The notes under the pieces: model-generated
The model's input: only the letters and a program-made list of their open reading frames with translations
Told to the model about the DNA's origin: nothing
The model's database searches: none
Source: JBBIQS01 sp037442205
Lineage (GTDB): Bacteria > Myxococcota > Myxococcia > Myxococcales > UBA5297
Reading direction: 5' to 3'
Assembly (NCBI GenBank): GCA_037442205.1
Contig: JBBIQS010000016.1
Span: forward strand, 37,096-101,095
Length of the DNA: 64,000 nt
Translations under genes and position numbers: made by a program
In this document: one piece after another, positions 40,330 through 50,000 of the stretch
Layout of the letters: each line of letters opens with the position of its first letter
How positions within the stretch are numbered: the first letter of the stretch is position 1

Positions 40330-42756
40330 TCAGTCTGCCGGCGAGAGAAACCTGGCTTTGATTCGGCGCTCGCCCGCTCCCGGGAACCGCACCGTTACAG
40401 TGGGATCTGGGCCGCCGCTCGAATCGACGACCAGCCCCTCGCCAAGCTGCTGGTGACGCACACGCGCTCCGACCGCGGGCGCCGGCCCGCTCGCGCGCCG
40501 CACCGCCGGCTTGATCGCTGGCCGGCGCTCGTAGCGCTCGTGCTCGGAGCGCTGGTCGAACTCGTCGTGGGAGACGAAGCCGTCGGCGTCGTCGAGCTGC
40601 AGCTCCGGCTCGCGAACCACTCTGAGCTCGCCGGGCTCGATCTCCTCCTCGGAGGCCTGGGGCGCGAGCGCCGCGCCGAACTGGAACAGCTCCTGCGGGA
40701 CGTCCTTGAGGAAGCGCGACGGCTCGTTGAACTGCAGGTTTCCGAAGAGCGCCCGCGATCTCGAGAGCGTGAAGAAGAGCCGCCTGCGCGCGCGGGTGAT
40801 CCCCACGTAGCAGAGCCGGCGCTCCTCGGCCATCTCCTCGGGATCTGCCCCTCCGAAGGCATCGCCCTCCGTCGCGCGGGAGTGCGGGAAGACGCCCTCC
40901 TCCATCCCGGTGAGGAAGACGACGTCGAACTCGAGCCCCTTGGCCGCGTGCAGCGTCATCAGCGACACCCGGCCGCCGTCGCCCTCGGAGTCGGCGTCGC
41001 CCACCAGGCTGATCTGCTCCAGGAATGCGTCCAGCGGCGCCTGGGGCGGCTTGAGCGGCCCAGGTTCGTCCGCGGGCCGCGGCGCCTCCTCGCCTGCACT
41101 CGGGTGCAGCTCCTCGGCCCGCAGGCGGTCGAACTCCGCCGCGGCGCCCAGGAACTCGCGCAGGTTCTCGGCCCGCTCTTGCCCCTCGTCCGTCCCTTCG
41201 GCAACGTGCGAATCGAGCAGCCCGGAGAGCTCGAGCATGGCTGAGACGGCGGTGTGGGCGTCGGGGCCGGCCTTGGCCTTCTCGCCGAGCTTCACGACCA
41301 GCTCGCGGAAGCTCTTGAGCCGGCGCTGGGCGGCGGCGTTGAGCGTGCCGATCTGGTCGACCTCGGCCAGGGCCTCGAAGAGGCTCACCTCGCGCTGCTG
41401 GGCGTGGGCCTGCAGCCGCTCGACGGTCGTGTCTCCAATGCCGCGCGCGGGGACGTTGATCACCCGGGCCAGGTCGGCGTCCGACTTCGGATTGACCGCC
41501 AGCCGCAGGTACGAGGCGGCGTCCTTGATCTCGGCGCGATCGTAGAAGGCCCTGCCGCGCACCACGTGGTAGGGCACCGAGGCCAGCCGCAGCCCTTCCT
41601 CGAGCACGCGCGATTGGGCGTTGACCCGATAGAAGACCGCCATTTGCGCCAGCGAGTTGCCCTGCGAGGCGAGCGACTTGACCCGCGCGGCGATCAGCTG
41701 CGCCTCGGAGCGCTCGTCGGGGGCGTAGATCAGCTCGAGCGGCTCGCCGCGCGGGCGATCGGTCCACAGCCGCTTCTCCTTGCGGCGCGCGTTCTTGCGG
41801 ATGACGGCATAGGCGGCGTCGAGGATTCCGGCGTCGGAGCGGTAGTTGCGCTCGAGCTTGACCACCTGCGCGCCGGGAAAGTCCTGCTCGAAGGAGAGGA
41901 TGTTGGAGATGTCCGCGCCGCGCCAGCGGTAGATCGACTGGTCGTCATCGCCGACCACGCACAGGTTGGACCGCCCCTTCGGACACAGCAGCCGCAGCAG
42001 CTCGTACTGCACCGGGTTGGTGTCCTGGAACTCGTCCACCAGCACGTAGCGGAAGCGCCGGCGAAAGCGTTCCAGCGTGTCCGGATCGCGCTTGAACAGC
42101 CAGACCACCTTGAGCAGCAGGTCGCCGAAGTCCACCGCGTCGGCGGCGCGCAGCAGCCGCTCGTAGAGGGCGTAGACCTTCTTGACGGCCTGGCTCTGAG
42201 GGTCGTGGGGCGCGTAGTTGAGATCCTCCGGCCGCTTGGCGTGGTTCTTCGCCTGGTCGATGCGGTGGCGGACCAGCTGGACCTTGAGCCGGTCGGTCAG
42301 GCCCAGGTCGGAGAGGGCGCGGCGCAGCAGCTGCGTCTGGTCGGCGTCGTCGTAGATCACGAACGAGCGCGACAGGCCGACCTTCTCCGCCTCGCGGCGC
42401 AGGATGGAGGCCCCGGCGGAGTGGAAGGTGGAGACCGCGACCTCGCCCGCCGCGGGCCCGAGCAGCTTCACCAGGCGCTCGCGCATCTCGCCGGCGGCCT
42501 TGTTGGTGAAGGTCACCGCCAGGATGTTCCAGGGCGCGACCTGGCGGCGCTCGACCAGCCAGGCGACGCGGTGGGTGATGACCTTGGTCTTGCCGCTGCC
42601 GGCGCCCGCGAGCACCAGCAGCGGGCCGTCGCCGCTGGAGACGGCGGCCTGCTGGCTCTCGTTCAGGGGCGCGAGGAGGGGGTCGGCCGACGGAGGAGAG
42701 ATCTGGGGCTGTTGCTCGCTCACTGGCGAAAGATAACCGGAATCGCGCTCTGCCAT
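40330..42756 (-). CDS. UvrD/PcrA-type DNA helicase
   Basis: 808 residues, superfamily 1. Motifs: Walker A GAGSGKT (residues 51-57), motif II LVDEFQDT in RYVLVDEFQDTNPVQYELL, motif III VVGDDDQSIYRWRGAD, motif IV LERNYRSD, motif V LMTLHAAKGLEFDVVFLTGMEEG and motif VI EERRLCYVGITRARRRLFF. The C-terminus has the Tudor-like RNAP-binding domain of PcrA/UvrD (VGARVRHQQLGEGLVVDSSGG...TVRFPGAGERRIKARFL). Unwinds DNA in nucleotide-excision repair, mismatch repair or transcription-coupled repair. Whether it is UvrD or PcrA cannot be separated here. Confidence 0.95.
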   Translation of the reverse strand: MAERDSGYLSPVSEQQPQISPPSADPLLAPLNESQQAAVSSGDGPLLVLAGAGSGKTKVITHRVAWLVERRQVAPWNILAVTFTNKAAGEMRERLVKLLGPAAGEVAVSTFHSAGASILRREAEKVGLSRSFVIYDDADQTQLLRRALSDLGLTDRLKVQLVRHRIDQAKNHAKRPEDLNYAPHDPQSQAVKKVYALYERLLRAADAVDFGDLLLKVVWLFKRDPDTLERFRRRFRYVLVDEFQDTNPVQYELLRLLCPKGRSNLCVVGDDDQSIYRWRGADISNILSFEQDFPGAQVVKLERNYRSDAGILDAAYAVIRKNARRKEKRLWTDRPRGEPLELIYAPDERSEAQLIAARVKSLASQGNSLAQMAVFYRVNAQSRVLEEGLRLASVPYHVVRGRAFYDRAEIKDAASYLRLAVNPKSDADLARVINVPARGIGDTTVERLQAHAQQREVSLFEALAEVDQIGTLNAAAQRRLKSFRELVVKLGEKAKAGPDAHTAVSAMLELSGLLDSHVAEGTDEGQERAENLREFLGAAAEFDRLRAEELHPSAGEEAPRPADEPGPLKPPQAPLDAFLEQISLVGDADSEGDGGRVSLMTLHAAKGLEFDVVFLTGMEEGVFPHSRATEGDAFGGADPEEMAEERRLCYVGITRARRRLFFTLSRSRALFGNLQFNEPSRFLKDVPQELFQFGAALAPQASEEEIEPGELRVVREPELQLDDADGFVSHDEFDQRSEHERYERRPAIKPAVRRASGPAPAVGARVRHQQLGEGLVVDSSGGPDPTVTVRFPGAGERRIKARFLSPAD

Positions 42757-42843
42757 CGTCTAAACGCTGTCCGCCGGCGCACTTTCGCCGGCTAACCCGC
42801 GCCGCGTTGACCCCTTCGAAGGCCGCGTGCTACGTCAGTCGGC

Positions 42844-43206
42844 ATGTCGAGCAAGCCGGACGACGAAGCCAGCAGCGCAGACGAGCGGCGTCGGGGCGCC
42901 CGCCACCCGGTGGAGATCGCCGTCGAGATCTCGTTCGGCAGCCAGCTTCACATCCACGCGACGGGGAACCTGAGCGCCGGAGGGGCGTTCTTCCACCGCG
43001 CGATCCCCTACGCCGTCGGCACCAAGGTCCGCCTCAAGCTCCACCTCCCCGGCGATCCCAAGGCGGTGGAGTGCGACGGCGAGGTGGTCAACGTGCCCAA
43101 CAAGAAGGACCTGGGCATGGGCGTGCGCTTCCTCGAGCTCTCCCAGGACGACCGGCGCCGGCTGGACGAGTTCGCCGCCGCCAACTCCCGGAGCCTGGGC
43201 AGCTAG
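42844..43206 (+). CDS. PilZ-domain protein (TIGR02266-like)
   Basis: 120 residues, almost one PilZ domain: RRGARHPVEIAVEISF (the RxxxR c-di-GMP loop), NLSAGGAFFHR (the D/N-x-S-x-x-G motif) and GMGVRFLELSQDDRRRLDEF. This pattern belongs to the myxobacterial PilZ subfamily. It should bind cyclic di-GMP or act as a PilZ adaptor for motility, polysaccharide or type IV pilus control. Next to an EcsC-like gene on the same strand and divergent from the helicase. Confidence 0.9.
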   Translation: MSSKPDDEASSADERRRGARHPVEIAVEISFGSQLHIHATGNLSAGGAFFHRAIPYAVGTKVRLKLHLPGDPKAVECDGEVVNVPNKKDLGMGVRFLELSQDDRRRLDEFAAANSRSLGS

Positions 43207-43230
43207 CACGCGGACAGGAGAGAGGTCGCC

Positions 43231-43806
43231 ATGCCGGGTTCCCGCCTTTCGGCCCAGAAGCTCAAGAGCATCGCCTCGATGAGCTTCTCCTCCCTGGTCC
43301 TCAGCGAGATTGGCCGCGCGCGCAAGCGCATCGCCGAGCTGGAGCGGACCTACCCCTCGGCCGATCGGCGGGAGCTCAGCCAGCGGCTGATCGACGCCAA
43401 GAAGACCATCGCCTCCACCTCGGGAGCGATCAGCGGCCTGTTCGGCCTGTTCTCGCTCCCGCTGGATCTGGTGTTTGTCGCCTACCTGCAGACCTCGCTG
43501 CTGGTGGACATGGCAACCCTGCATCGGGTGAACCTCAAGTCGCCCCGGGCGCAGGCCGATCTGCTGGACCTGCTGGCCTGGGCCAACGGCGCCGGTGGGC
43601 CGCTGGTCCGCGCCGGGCCCAAGCTGGTCGGCCGGATCGCGGTGGCGCTCTTCCAGCGCGGCGGGCTGCCCGCCCTGGGGCGCGCGGTGCCGGTGGTCGC
43701 GGCGCCGGTGACCGCGTGGCTCAACAACCGCGCGCTGGCGCGGGTGGGCCGCGAGGCGATGCTCCACTACAGCCACGAGAGCAAGCGCGAGCGCGCGGTC
43801 GGCTAG
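43231..43806 (+). CDS. EcsC-like protein
   Basis: 191 residues with the EcsC-family pattern: helix ERTYPSADRRELSQRLIDAKKTIASTSGAISGLFGLFSLPLDLVFVAYLQTSLLVDMATLHRV, then a Gly/Ala-rich amphipathic region (ALFQRGGLPALGRAVPVVAAPVTAWLNNRAL). One or two hydrophobic stretches suggest membrane association. Family function is not established. SD GGAGAGAGG precedes ATG. Its 24-bp gap after the PilZ gene suggests co-transcription. Confidence 0.7.
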   Translation: MPGSRLSAQKLKSIASMSFSSLVLSEIGRARKRIAELERTYPSADRRELSQRLIDAKKTIASTSGAISGLFGLFSLPLDLVFVAYLQTSLLVDMATLHRVNLKSPRAQADLLDLLAWANGAGGPLVRAGPKLVGRIAVALFQRGGLPALGRAVPVVAAPVTAWLNNRALARVGREAMLHYSHESKRERAVG

Positions 43807-43826
43807 CTGCCGGTGGCGCCCTCGCC

Positions 43827-46307
43827 CTAGGTCCGCAGTTGCTCCAGGCCGGCTCGCAGCACCGCCGCGTGGCGCGTGAGCGCCTGGGCGGCGCTGGCCA
43901 GCTCGTCCACCGCCCGGCGATCTTCCTTGGCCAGCTCCATCAGCTCGGAGAGGTTCTTGAGCACCTGCGCGGTGCCCTCGCCGTGACGCTCCACGGTGCT
44001 GTCGAGGCGCGCGATCATCCGGTTGATCTCCTCGACGCTCTCCACCTGCTTGCGGCTGAGCTGCGCCTGCTCCTCGAGGGCCCTGCCCACGCGTGCGGTC
44101 AGAGGCGACAGGCTCTGGGCCATGGCCTCGATCGATTTGCTGCCGCGCACCAGGAGCTCCACTCCGGCGAAGCCCTGCGCCATGTCCACCACCCGCGCGG
44201 CCAGCTGCTCGATCTGGTGGTTGCTCTCGGCGTGGGCGGAGACCGCGGGGGCGATGGTCTGGGCGATCGTCCGGCCGTGCTTGGCCTGCTCGGCGATTCG
44301 CGCCAGCGCCGCCCCGCCCTCGCGCGCCCGCTCGACGCCTTGTACTGCCAGCTCGTCGCTGTGCTGGATCGCGCCGCGGGTGGCCTCCACCTCCAGCCCC
44401 ACGCCGGCGATGATGTCCCCGATGCGCTTGGTCGAGCTGCCGATCTGCGCCGCCAGCTCGCGGATCTGATCGGCGACCACGCCGAAGGGCTTGCCCTGCT
44501 CGCCGGCCTGGGCGGCGATGATCGCCGCGTTGAGCGAGAGCAGGTTGGTGCGGCCGGCGACCTCGGCGATGAAGTCCACCACCGCGGTGATGTCGCTGCT
44601 GCGCTTGCCCAGCGCCTCGACGTGGGCGCGCGCCTCGGCCACCACGCCGCGGATGGCCTCCACCCCGCGCACCCCCTCCTCCACCACCTGCGAGCCGGCG
44701 GCGGTCTCCTCGTAGAGACGCTGCGAGACCCGCTCGCTCTCGTGCGCCGCCTCGGCCAGCGCCCGCAGCGTTCGCCCCGACTCGGCCACGGTGGCCAGCG
44801 TCGAGCGCGAGGCGCCGGCCAGCTGGGCGATCTCGTTGCGGGTGGCCTCGGCGGCCTTGAGCAGCTCATGCACCTCCAGCCGCGCCGCGGCCACCGAGCG
44901 ATCCAGCTCGGCGCCGTGGCGGCGGACCTCGTCCAGGGCGGCGGCGAACTGCGACAGCGCCGCGCCGGTCGACGCCACGAACTCCGACAGCCCGGCCACG
45001 TCGTGGCCGACCTGGGCCACCGACTGATCCATCTGCGTCATCTCGGCGGTGGCCTGGGCGACGCCGCTGTGGCGCGCCTCCAGCCCGTGGCGCACCAGCG
45101 TCCCGGCGGTGGCCACCACGTTCACCTGCCCGGTCAGCGTCTCGGCGGCGTCGTGGACGTTCTGGACCATGCTGCGCAGCCCGGAGCTCATCTTCGAGAA
45201 GCTGGAGGCCAGCGAGCCGATCTCGTCGCCGGTGAGGACCGGGACCTCGCGGGTCAGATCGCCGCGGGCCATGGCCTCGGCGCCTTCCGCCAGCCCGCGC
45301 ACCGGCGCGGTGATCGCCCGGGAGGCGGCCAGCGCCACTCCCACCGCCAGCATCATGGCGATGCAGCCGAATGCCGCCAGCTCGCCGGCGAAGGAGAATC
45401 CGCCCTCGCGCTTGCCGCCTGAGCGCACCAGCGCGTAGAGCGTCGCCCCGCTGCGCAGCGGCATGCTCAGCAGGGTGCCCTTGGGGCCGCGCCCGGCGGG
45501 CAGCTCGCGGATCCCCTCGGCGCCCAGGCTCGCCAGCACGCGCCCGCCGACTGCCACCTCGGCAGAGCCCTCGCAGGCCTGCGCGGCCGCCTCGACGATC
45601 TGCTGGGAGGGCGCCTCCACCGAGACCAGCGCCTTGAGGACGCGCTCGCAGCTGGAGACAGCCGAGCGCTCGAGGGCGACCTGGTGATCGAGGTAGGCGC
45701 TGACGCCGACGAAGGCCACGCCCACCAGCAGAATGGCGACGCTGGTGACCAGCACCCGCACGCTGATCGGCGAGCCCCGCACCGGCCGCCGCTCGCAGGG
45801 GATCTGGAGGCGGACCTCGTACAGCTCGCTGCTGGCCAGGTAGTAGAAGAGCAGCGCTGAGAGCGCGCCGGTGCAGCCGCCGGCGAACATGCCGGCGACC
45901 GCCGCGTCGCGAGGCAGCCCAGCGTCGATCAGGGTCGGGCGCAGCAGCAACCCGCCCAACAGCCAGCCGATGCTGGTGACCACCGCGCCCCAGCGCGGCA
46001 GGCGGGCAGCGCGAGCGTCGGCGAGCCGCGCCAGCTCCGGGTCGATCTCCTCGCGCCGGCTCTTCTTCCAGAGCAGGGCGCGCAGGGGCCGCAACCGCAG
46101 CCACGAGGAGACCATGATCAGCGCCCCGAACAGCGCGAGCAGGGCGGAGATGTGGAGGATGATCCCGCTGCGCGAGGCGACATCCACCGGGTAGATGAGC
46201 CAGAGGTAGAGGACGAAGATCGCCCCGATTGCCGCCAGGAAACTGGCCAGCCGCAGGTGCAGGTGGACGATGGGCCAGCTGGGGTTGAGGGGATCGGTCT
46301 CGGACAT
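43827..46307 (-). CDS. Methyl-accepting chemotaxis protein-like receptor
   Basis: 826 residues. The N-terminus has four membrane helices (about 20-38, 49-67, 108-126, 135-157), followed by a helix pair bracketing a short periplasmic domain (about 195-325), a HAMP-like region (about 325-375, ASRAITAPVRGLAEGAEAMARGDLTREV) and an MCP signalling coiled coil with the conserved tip FIAEVAGRTNLLSLNAAIIAAQAGEQGKPFGVVADQIRELAAQ. It should signal to CheA/CheW. There is no C-terminal methylesterase-tethering pentapeptide. The multi-helix N-terminus is not a standard two-helix sensor. Divergent from the DnaA-box region upstream of smc. Confidence 0.9.
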   Translation of the reverse strand: MSETDPLNPSWPIVHLHLRLASFLAAIGAIFVLYLWLIYPVDVASRSGIILHISALLALFGALIMVSSWLRLRPLRALLWKKSRREEIDPELARLADARAARLPRWGAVVTSIGWLLGGLLLRPTLIDAGLPRDAAVAGMFAGGCTGALSALLFYYLASSELYEVRLQIPCERRPVRGSPISVRVLVTSVAILLVGVAFVGVSAYLDHQVALERSAVSSCERVLKALVSVEAPSQQIVEAAAQACEGSAEVAVGGRVLASLGAEGIRELPAGRGPKGTLLSMPLRSGATLYALVRSGGKREGGFSFAGELAAFGCIAMMLAVGVALAASRAITAPVRGLAEGAEAMARGDLTREVPVLTGDEIGSLASSFSKMSSGLRSMVQNVHDAAETLTGQVNVVATAGTLVRHGLEARHSGVAQATAEMTQMDQSVAQVGHDVAGLSEFVASTGAALSQFAAALDEVRRHGAELDRSVAAARLEVHELLKAAEATRNEIAQLAGASRSTLATVAESGRTLRALAEAAHESERVSQRLYEETAAGSQVVEEGVRGVEAIRGVVAEARAHVEALGKRSSDITAVVDFIAEVAGRTNLLSLNAAIIAAQAGEQGKPFGVVADQIRELAAQIGSSTKRIGDIIAGVGLEVEATRGAIQHSDELAVQGVERAREGGAALARIAEQAKHGRTIAQTIAPAVSAHAESNHQIEQLAARVVDMAQGFAGVELLVRGSKSIEAMAQSLSPLTARVGRALEEQAQLSRKQVESVEEINRMIARLDSTVERHGEGTAQVLKNLSELMELAKEDRRAVDELASAAQALTRHAAVLRAGLEQLRT

Positions 46308-47080
46308 GGGCGACGTTCTCGGGCGCGACGCTCTTTGGGAGATGGCTCGCGCGAGTGGGGATTATAGGGCCACTCCAGCCTGGTGACGGGTTGGCGACCG
46401 CTCGAACTGCCCTGGGGCGGGCATAGGGAACTCCGGACAGAAGGCAGCTCGGCAGGCATCGAATCCCCGCGCGGCGAGGCCGAGGCGCCTTTTCCACAGG
46501 CTGCGCCAGGTCCACTTCGAAGCCGCTCAAGCAGTTTTCTTCAGCAAACCCGCATAATTGCTTCAGAAGCTGCCTTTTTGCGCCTGAAACTGGCGTCGGC
46601 TGTGGAAAACTCGATCGTATTCTTCTGCTTTCCGGAGGCGGCTGGCAGAGCCGCTATTTTCCTGAAGGAAATACCGGGGCTTTTGCAGAACCGATCCCTT
46701 TTTGGCGTTGCGGGCGTTGCACGAACCGGCGGCGGCTGGTATTCGGTCGGAGTCTCAAGGAGAGATTTCCTGGCAGGAGTTCTCCACAGCCCGGGAGGAG
46801 CTCGTCGCCGCGGCCACCTCGGCATTCCTTCGCTGGCGCACGACCCCCGGCAAAGGTTTTCCACAGGCGAATTGATCGCGCGAGCGCTGTGGAAAAGTCG
46901 CTAAACCCCTGAAGGCATTACACCTGCAATCACATCCAAACCCGTCGCAGCACTTTTCTTAGTATTCCCGCTTGATTCCTGTTTTGCGGGCGTGTTACAT
47001 CGGCCGAAGCGTAAAGCGGGTTCAGAATCCATTGCGGGAAACCCGGCGCGCGCGGCTTTTGGTCAAAGGGGAGCACCCCG
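46308..47080. other. 773-bp intergenic region, candidate oriC-like region
   Basis: AT-richer than the rest of the window. It has four exact TTTTCCACA boxes, at 46490-46498 and 46857-46865 on the plus strand and 46601-46609 and 46888-46896 on the minus strand, plus TTCTCCACA at 46780-46788. The boxes face each other in pairs (46490 with 46601; 46857 with 46888, 22-bp spacer). DnaA boxes in many bacteria read TTATCCACA or TTTTCCACA. dnaA, dnaN or parAB are not in the window, so an alternative is DnaA-regulated promoter control or DnaA titration. No gene is convincing here. Confidence 0.6.
46972..47000 (+). promoter_or_regulatory. Weak sigma-70-like promoter candidate for smc
   Basis: TTGATT (46972-46977), 17-bp spacer, TTACAT (46995-47000), about 80 bp before the smc start. 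Matches are only moderate. Confidence 0.3.
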
Positions 47081-50000
47081 ATGCGTATCAGGCGATTGGA
47101 AATCTGCGGCTTCAAGTCGTTCATGGACCGCGCGGTCTTCTCCTTTCACGACGGCGTCACTGGCGTGGTCGGCCCCAACGGCTGCGGCAAGTCGAACGTG
47201 GTCGACGCCATCCGCTGGGCGATGGGAGAGCAGAGCGCCAAGCACCTGCGCGGCCGCTCGATGGAAGACGTGATCTTCAACGGCTCCGAGTCCAAGCCGC
47301 CGCTGGGCATGGCCGAGGTGACGATCACCTTCCACAACGACCACCCCGAGCTGTTGCCGGGGCAGTACCAGGGCTTCTCCGAGGTCGCCGTCACCCGCCG
47401 CCTGTTCCGCAACGGCGAGAGCGAATACGCCATCAACAAGACCCCCTGCCGCCTGCTCGACGTCACCGAGCTCTTCCTGGGCACCGGCGTGGGCACCAAG
47501 GCCTACTCGATCATCGAGCAGGGCCGCATCGGCCTCATCGTCTCCTCCAAGCCCGAGGACCGCCGCTCGCTGATCGAGGAGGCCGCCGGCATCACCCGCT
47601 ACAAGAGCCGGCGCAAGGCCGCCGAGCGCAAGATGGAGTTCACCGAGCAGAACCTGCTGCGCGTCGGCGACATCCTGCGCGAGCTGGGCACCCGCCTCGG
47701 CGTCCTCGAGCGGCAGGCCCGCAAGGCCGAGAAGTACAAGCAGCTCAAGGCCCAGATGCGCGAGATCGAGCTGCACACCGCCTCGCTGCGCTTCCTGGAG
47801 CTGACCGCCCTCACCAGCGCCGCCCGCGCCGCCATCGAGGGGCTCTCCGGCGAGGAGCGCGAGCTGGCCGAGAAGGTGATGGCCGCCGAGAAGGCCGGTG
47901 AGGAGCTGCGCGAGAAGCTGGCCGCCGACGAGCGGGCGCAGCAGCAGCTCAACGACGCCGCCCACAAGGTGGACAACGAGGTCAAGGTCGGCCACGCCAA
48001 CCTCGAGGCCTACGGCCGCGAGATCGAGCAGGCCGCCAGCCGCGTCGCCGAGGGAGAGAAGGAGCTGGCGGAGATCGCCCTGGCCCGCGAGACCTTCTCC
48101 AAGGAGCAGGAGTCCCTGGCCGCGCAGAAGGGCGAGCTCGACTCGCTGGCCAGCGGCGACGAGAAGCGAATGCTCGAGGTGCGCGACCTGCTGGCCCAGC
48201 TGGCGCGCGACGAGGAGGCCGGCGCCGCCCGCCTCGACCACGAGCGGCAGTTCCTGGTCAGCGCCTTGAGCCGCATCGCCGCCGGCAAGAGCCACCTCGA
48301 CAACCTGGCCCGCCAGCGCGCCGATCTCGACAAGCGGCTGGAGCGGACCCGGCTGGAGCGCGACGAGCTGCAGACCCGCGCCAGCGACATGGAGCACAGC
48401 CGCCACGACTTCGTGCAGAAGCTGGGCAACACCCGCCAGCTCAAGCTGGCGCTGGAGGAGAAGCGCCAGGGCGAGGAGGAGGCGCTGCAGCGCGCCCGCC
48501 ACGAGCTGATGGAGAACGAGGCCCGCCTGATCGCCCTGCGCGAAGAGCTGGCCGACCGCCGCAGCCGGCTGCAGTCCCTCAGGGAGATCGAGAAGAACTA
48601 CGAGGGCTACGGCCGCGGAGTGCGCGCGGTGATGGCCCAGGCCGGCGGCAAGGCCCGCGAGCAGGGCGTCTTCGGCCTGGTCTCGGACGTGGTGCGCGCC
48701 CCGGCCGAGCTGGAGCGGGCGGTGGAAGCGGCGCTGGGCGACAAGCTGTCGACCATCGTCGTCGCCGACAAGGACAAGGGGCTGGCCCTGGCCGGCTACC
48801 TCAAGGAGACCCGCGAGGGCCGCTCGGCCTTCCTGCCGCTGTCGCTGGCCTCGCACCACGACGCGCCGGTCCCGGTGGACAGCGCGGTCCCCGGGGTGTT
48901 GGGCTGCGCCGCCGACCTGGTCAGCTTCGAGCCCGAGTTCACCCTGCTGGTGCGCCACCTGCTGGGCCAGGTGGTGGTGGTGCGCGACCTGGAGTCGGCG
49001 GTCAACTACTCCAAGGCCGGCCGGCCGCAGACGGTGGTCACCCTCGACGGCGAGCTGATCGAGCCGACCGGCGGCGTGGTGGGCGGCCTGCTCGAGGGCC
49101 CCGGCGTCGGCGCGCTGCAGAAGAAGCGCGAGATCGCCGAGCTGGCCGAGAAGGTCAAGGTCATCGAGTCCGAGTACCAGGTCGCCCAGGAGCGCCAGCG
49201 GCGGGTCAACGAGCGCATCCAGCAGATCGAGGGCGCGCTCAAGGGCCTGTCGCAGGACAGCCACTCCGAGGCCCTGTCGGTGGTGGAGCAGGAGAAGGAC
49301 CTGCACAAGCTGAGCGAGGACCTGGCCCAGGCGCGCGAGCGGCTGGACAGGCTGACCGTCGAGATCGACGCCATGCAGAGGGCGCTCTCGGAGATGTCGG
49401 CCGAGGAGACCAGCGCCGCCGGCCTGTCGGCCCAGGCCGAGAGCGAGCGCGAGGGGCGCGAGAACAAGGTCCGCGAGCTGTCCGAGTCGCTGGCCGCCCT
49501 GCGCGCGCAGATCGGCGACCTGACCGCCGAGCGCACCAGCCTGCAGGTCAAGGTGGCCGCCGACTTCGAGCGCCGCGATGCGGTGGAGAAGTCGCTGGCC
49601 CGCGTCGCCTCCTCGCTGACCGAGCTGGTCGATCGCCAGGCCCGGCTCGCCGCCTCGGTCGAGGAGGCCCGCACCCGCCGGCTGCAGCTGGTGGAAAAGG
49701 TCACCGCCTCCAAGGTCGAGCTGGAGGAGCTGGCCAAGAAGCACGCCGAGCTCACCGCGCAGGAGCAGCAGGCCCGCGCTGCCTGCGACGCGCTCTCCGA
49801 GCAGCTGCGCGCCGAAGAGGTGCAGCTGCGCGCGGTGCGCAAGCGCCTCGAGGAGCTGCAGAGCGGGCTGTCGAGCCACGCTCTCAAGGAGCGCGAGTAC
49901 GCGCTGGAACTGGCCCACCTCACCGACTCGGTGCGCGAGCGCCACTCGGTGGAGCTGGCCGAGGAGCTCAGCCGCTACCACTGCCTGCCGCCGCCCAGCG

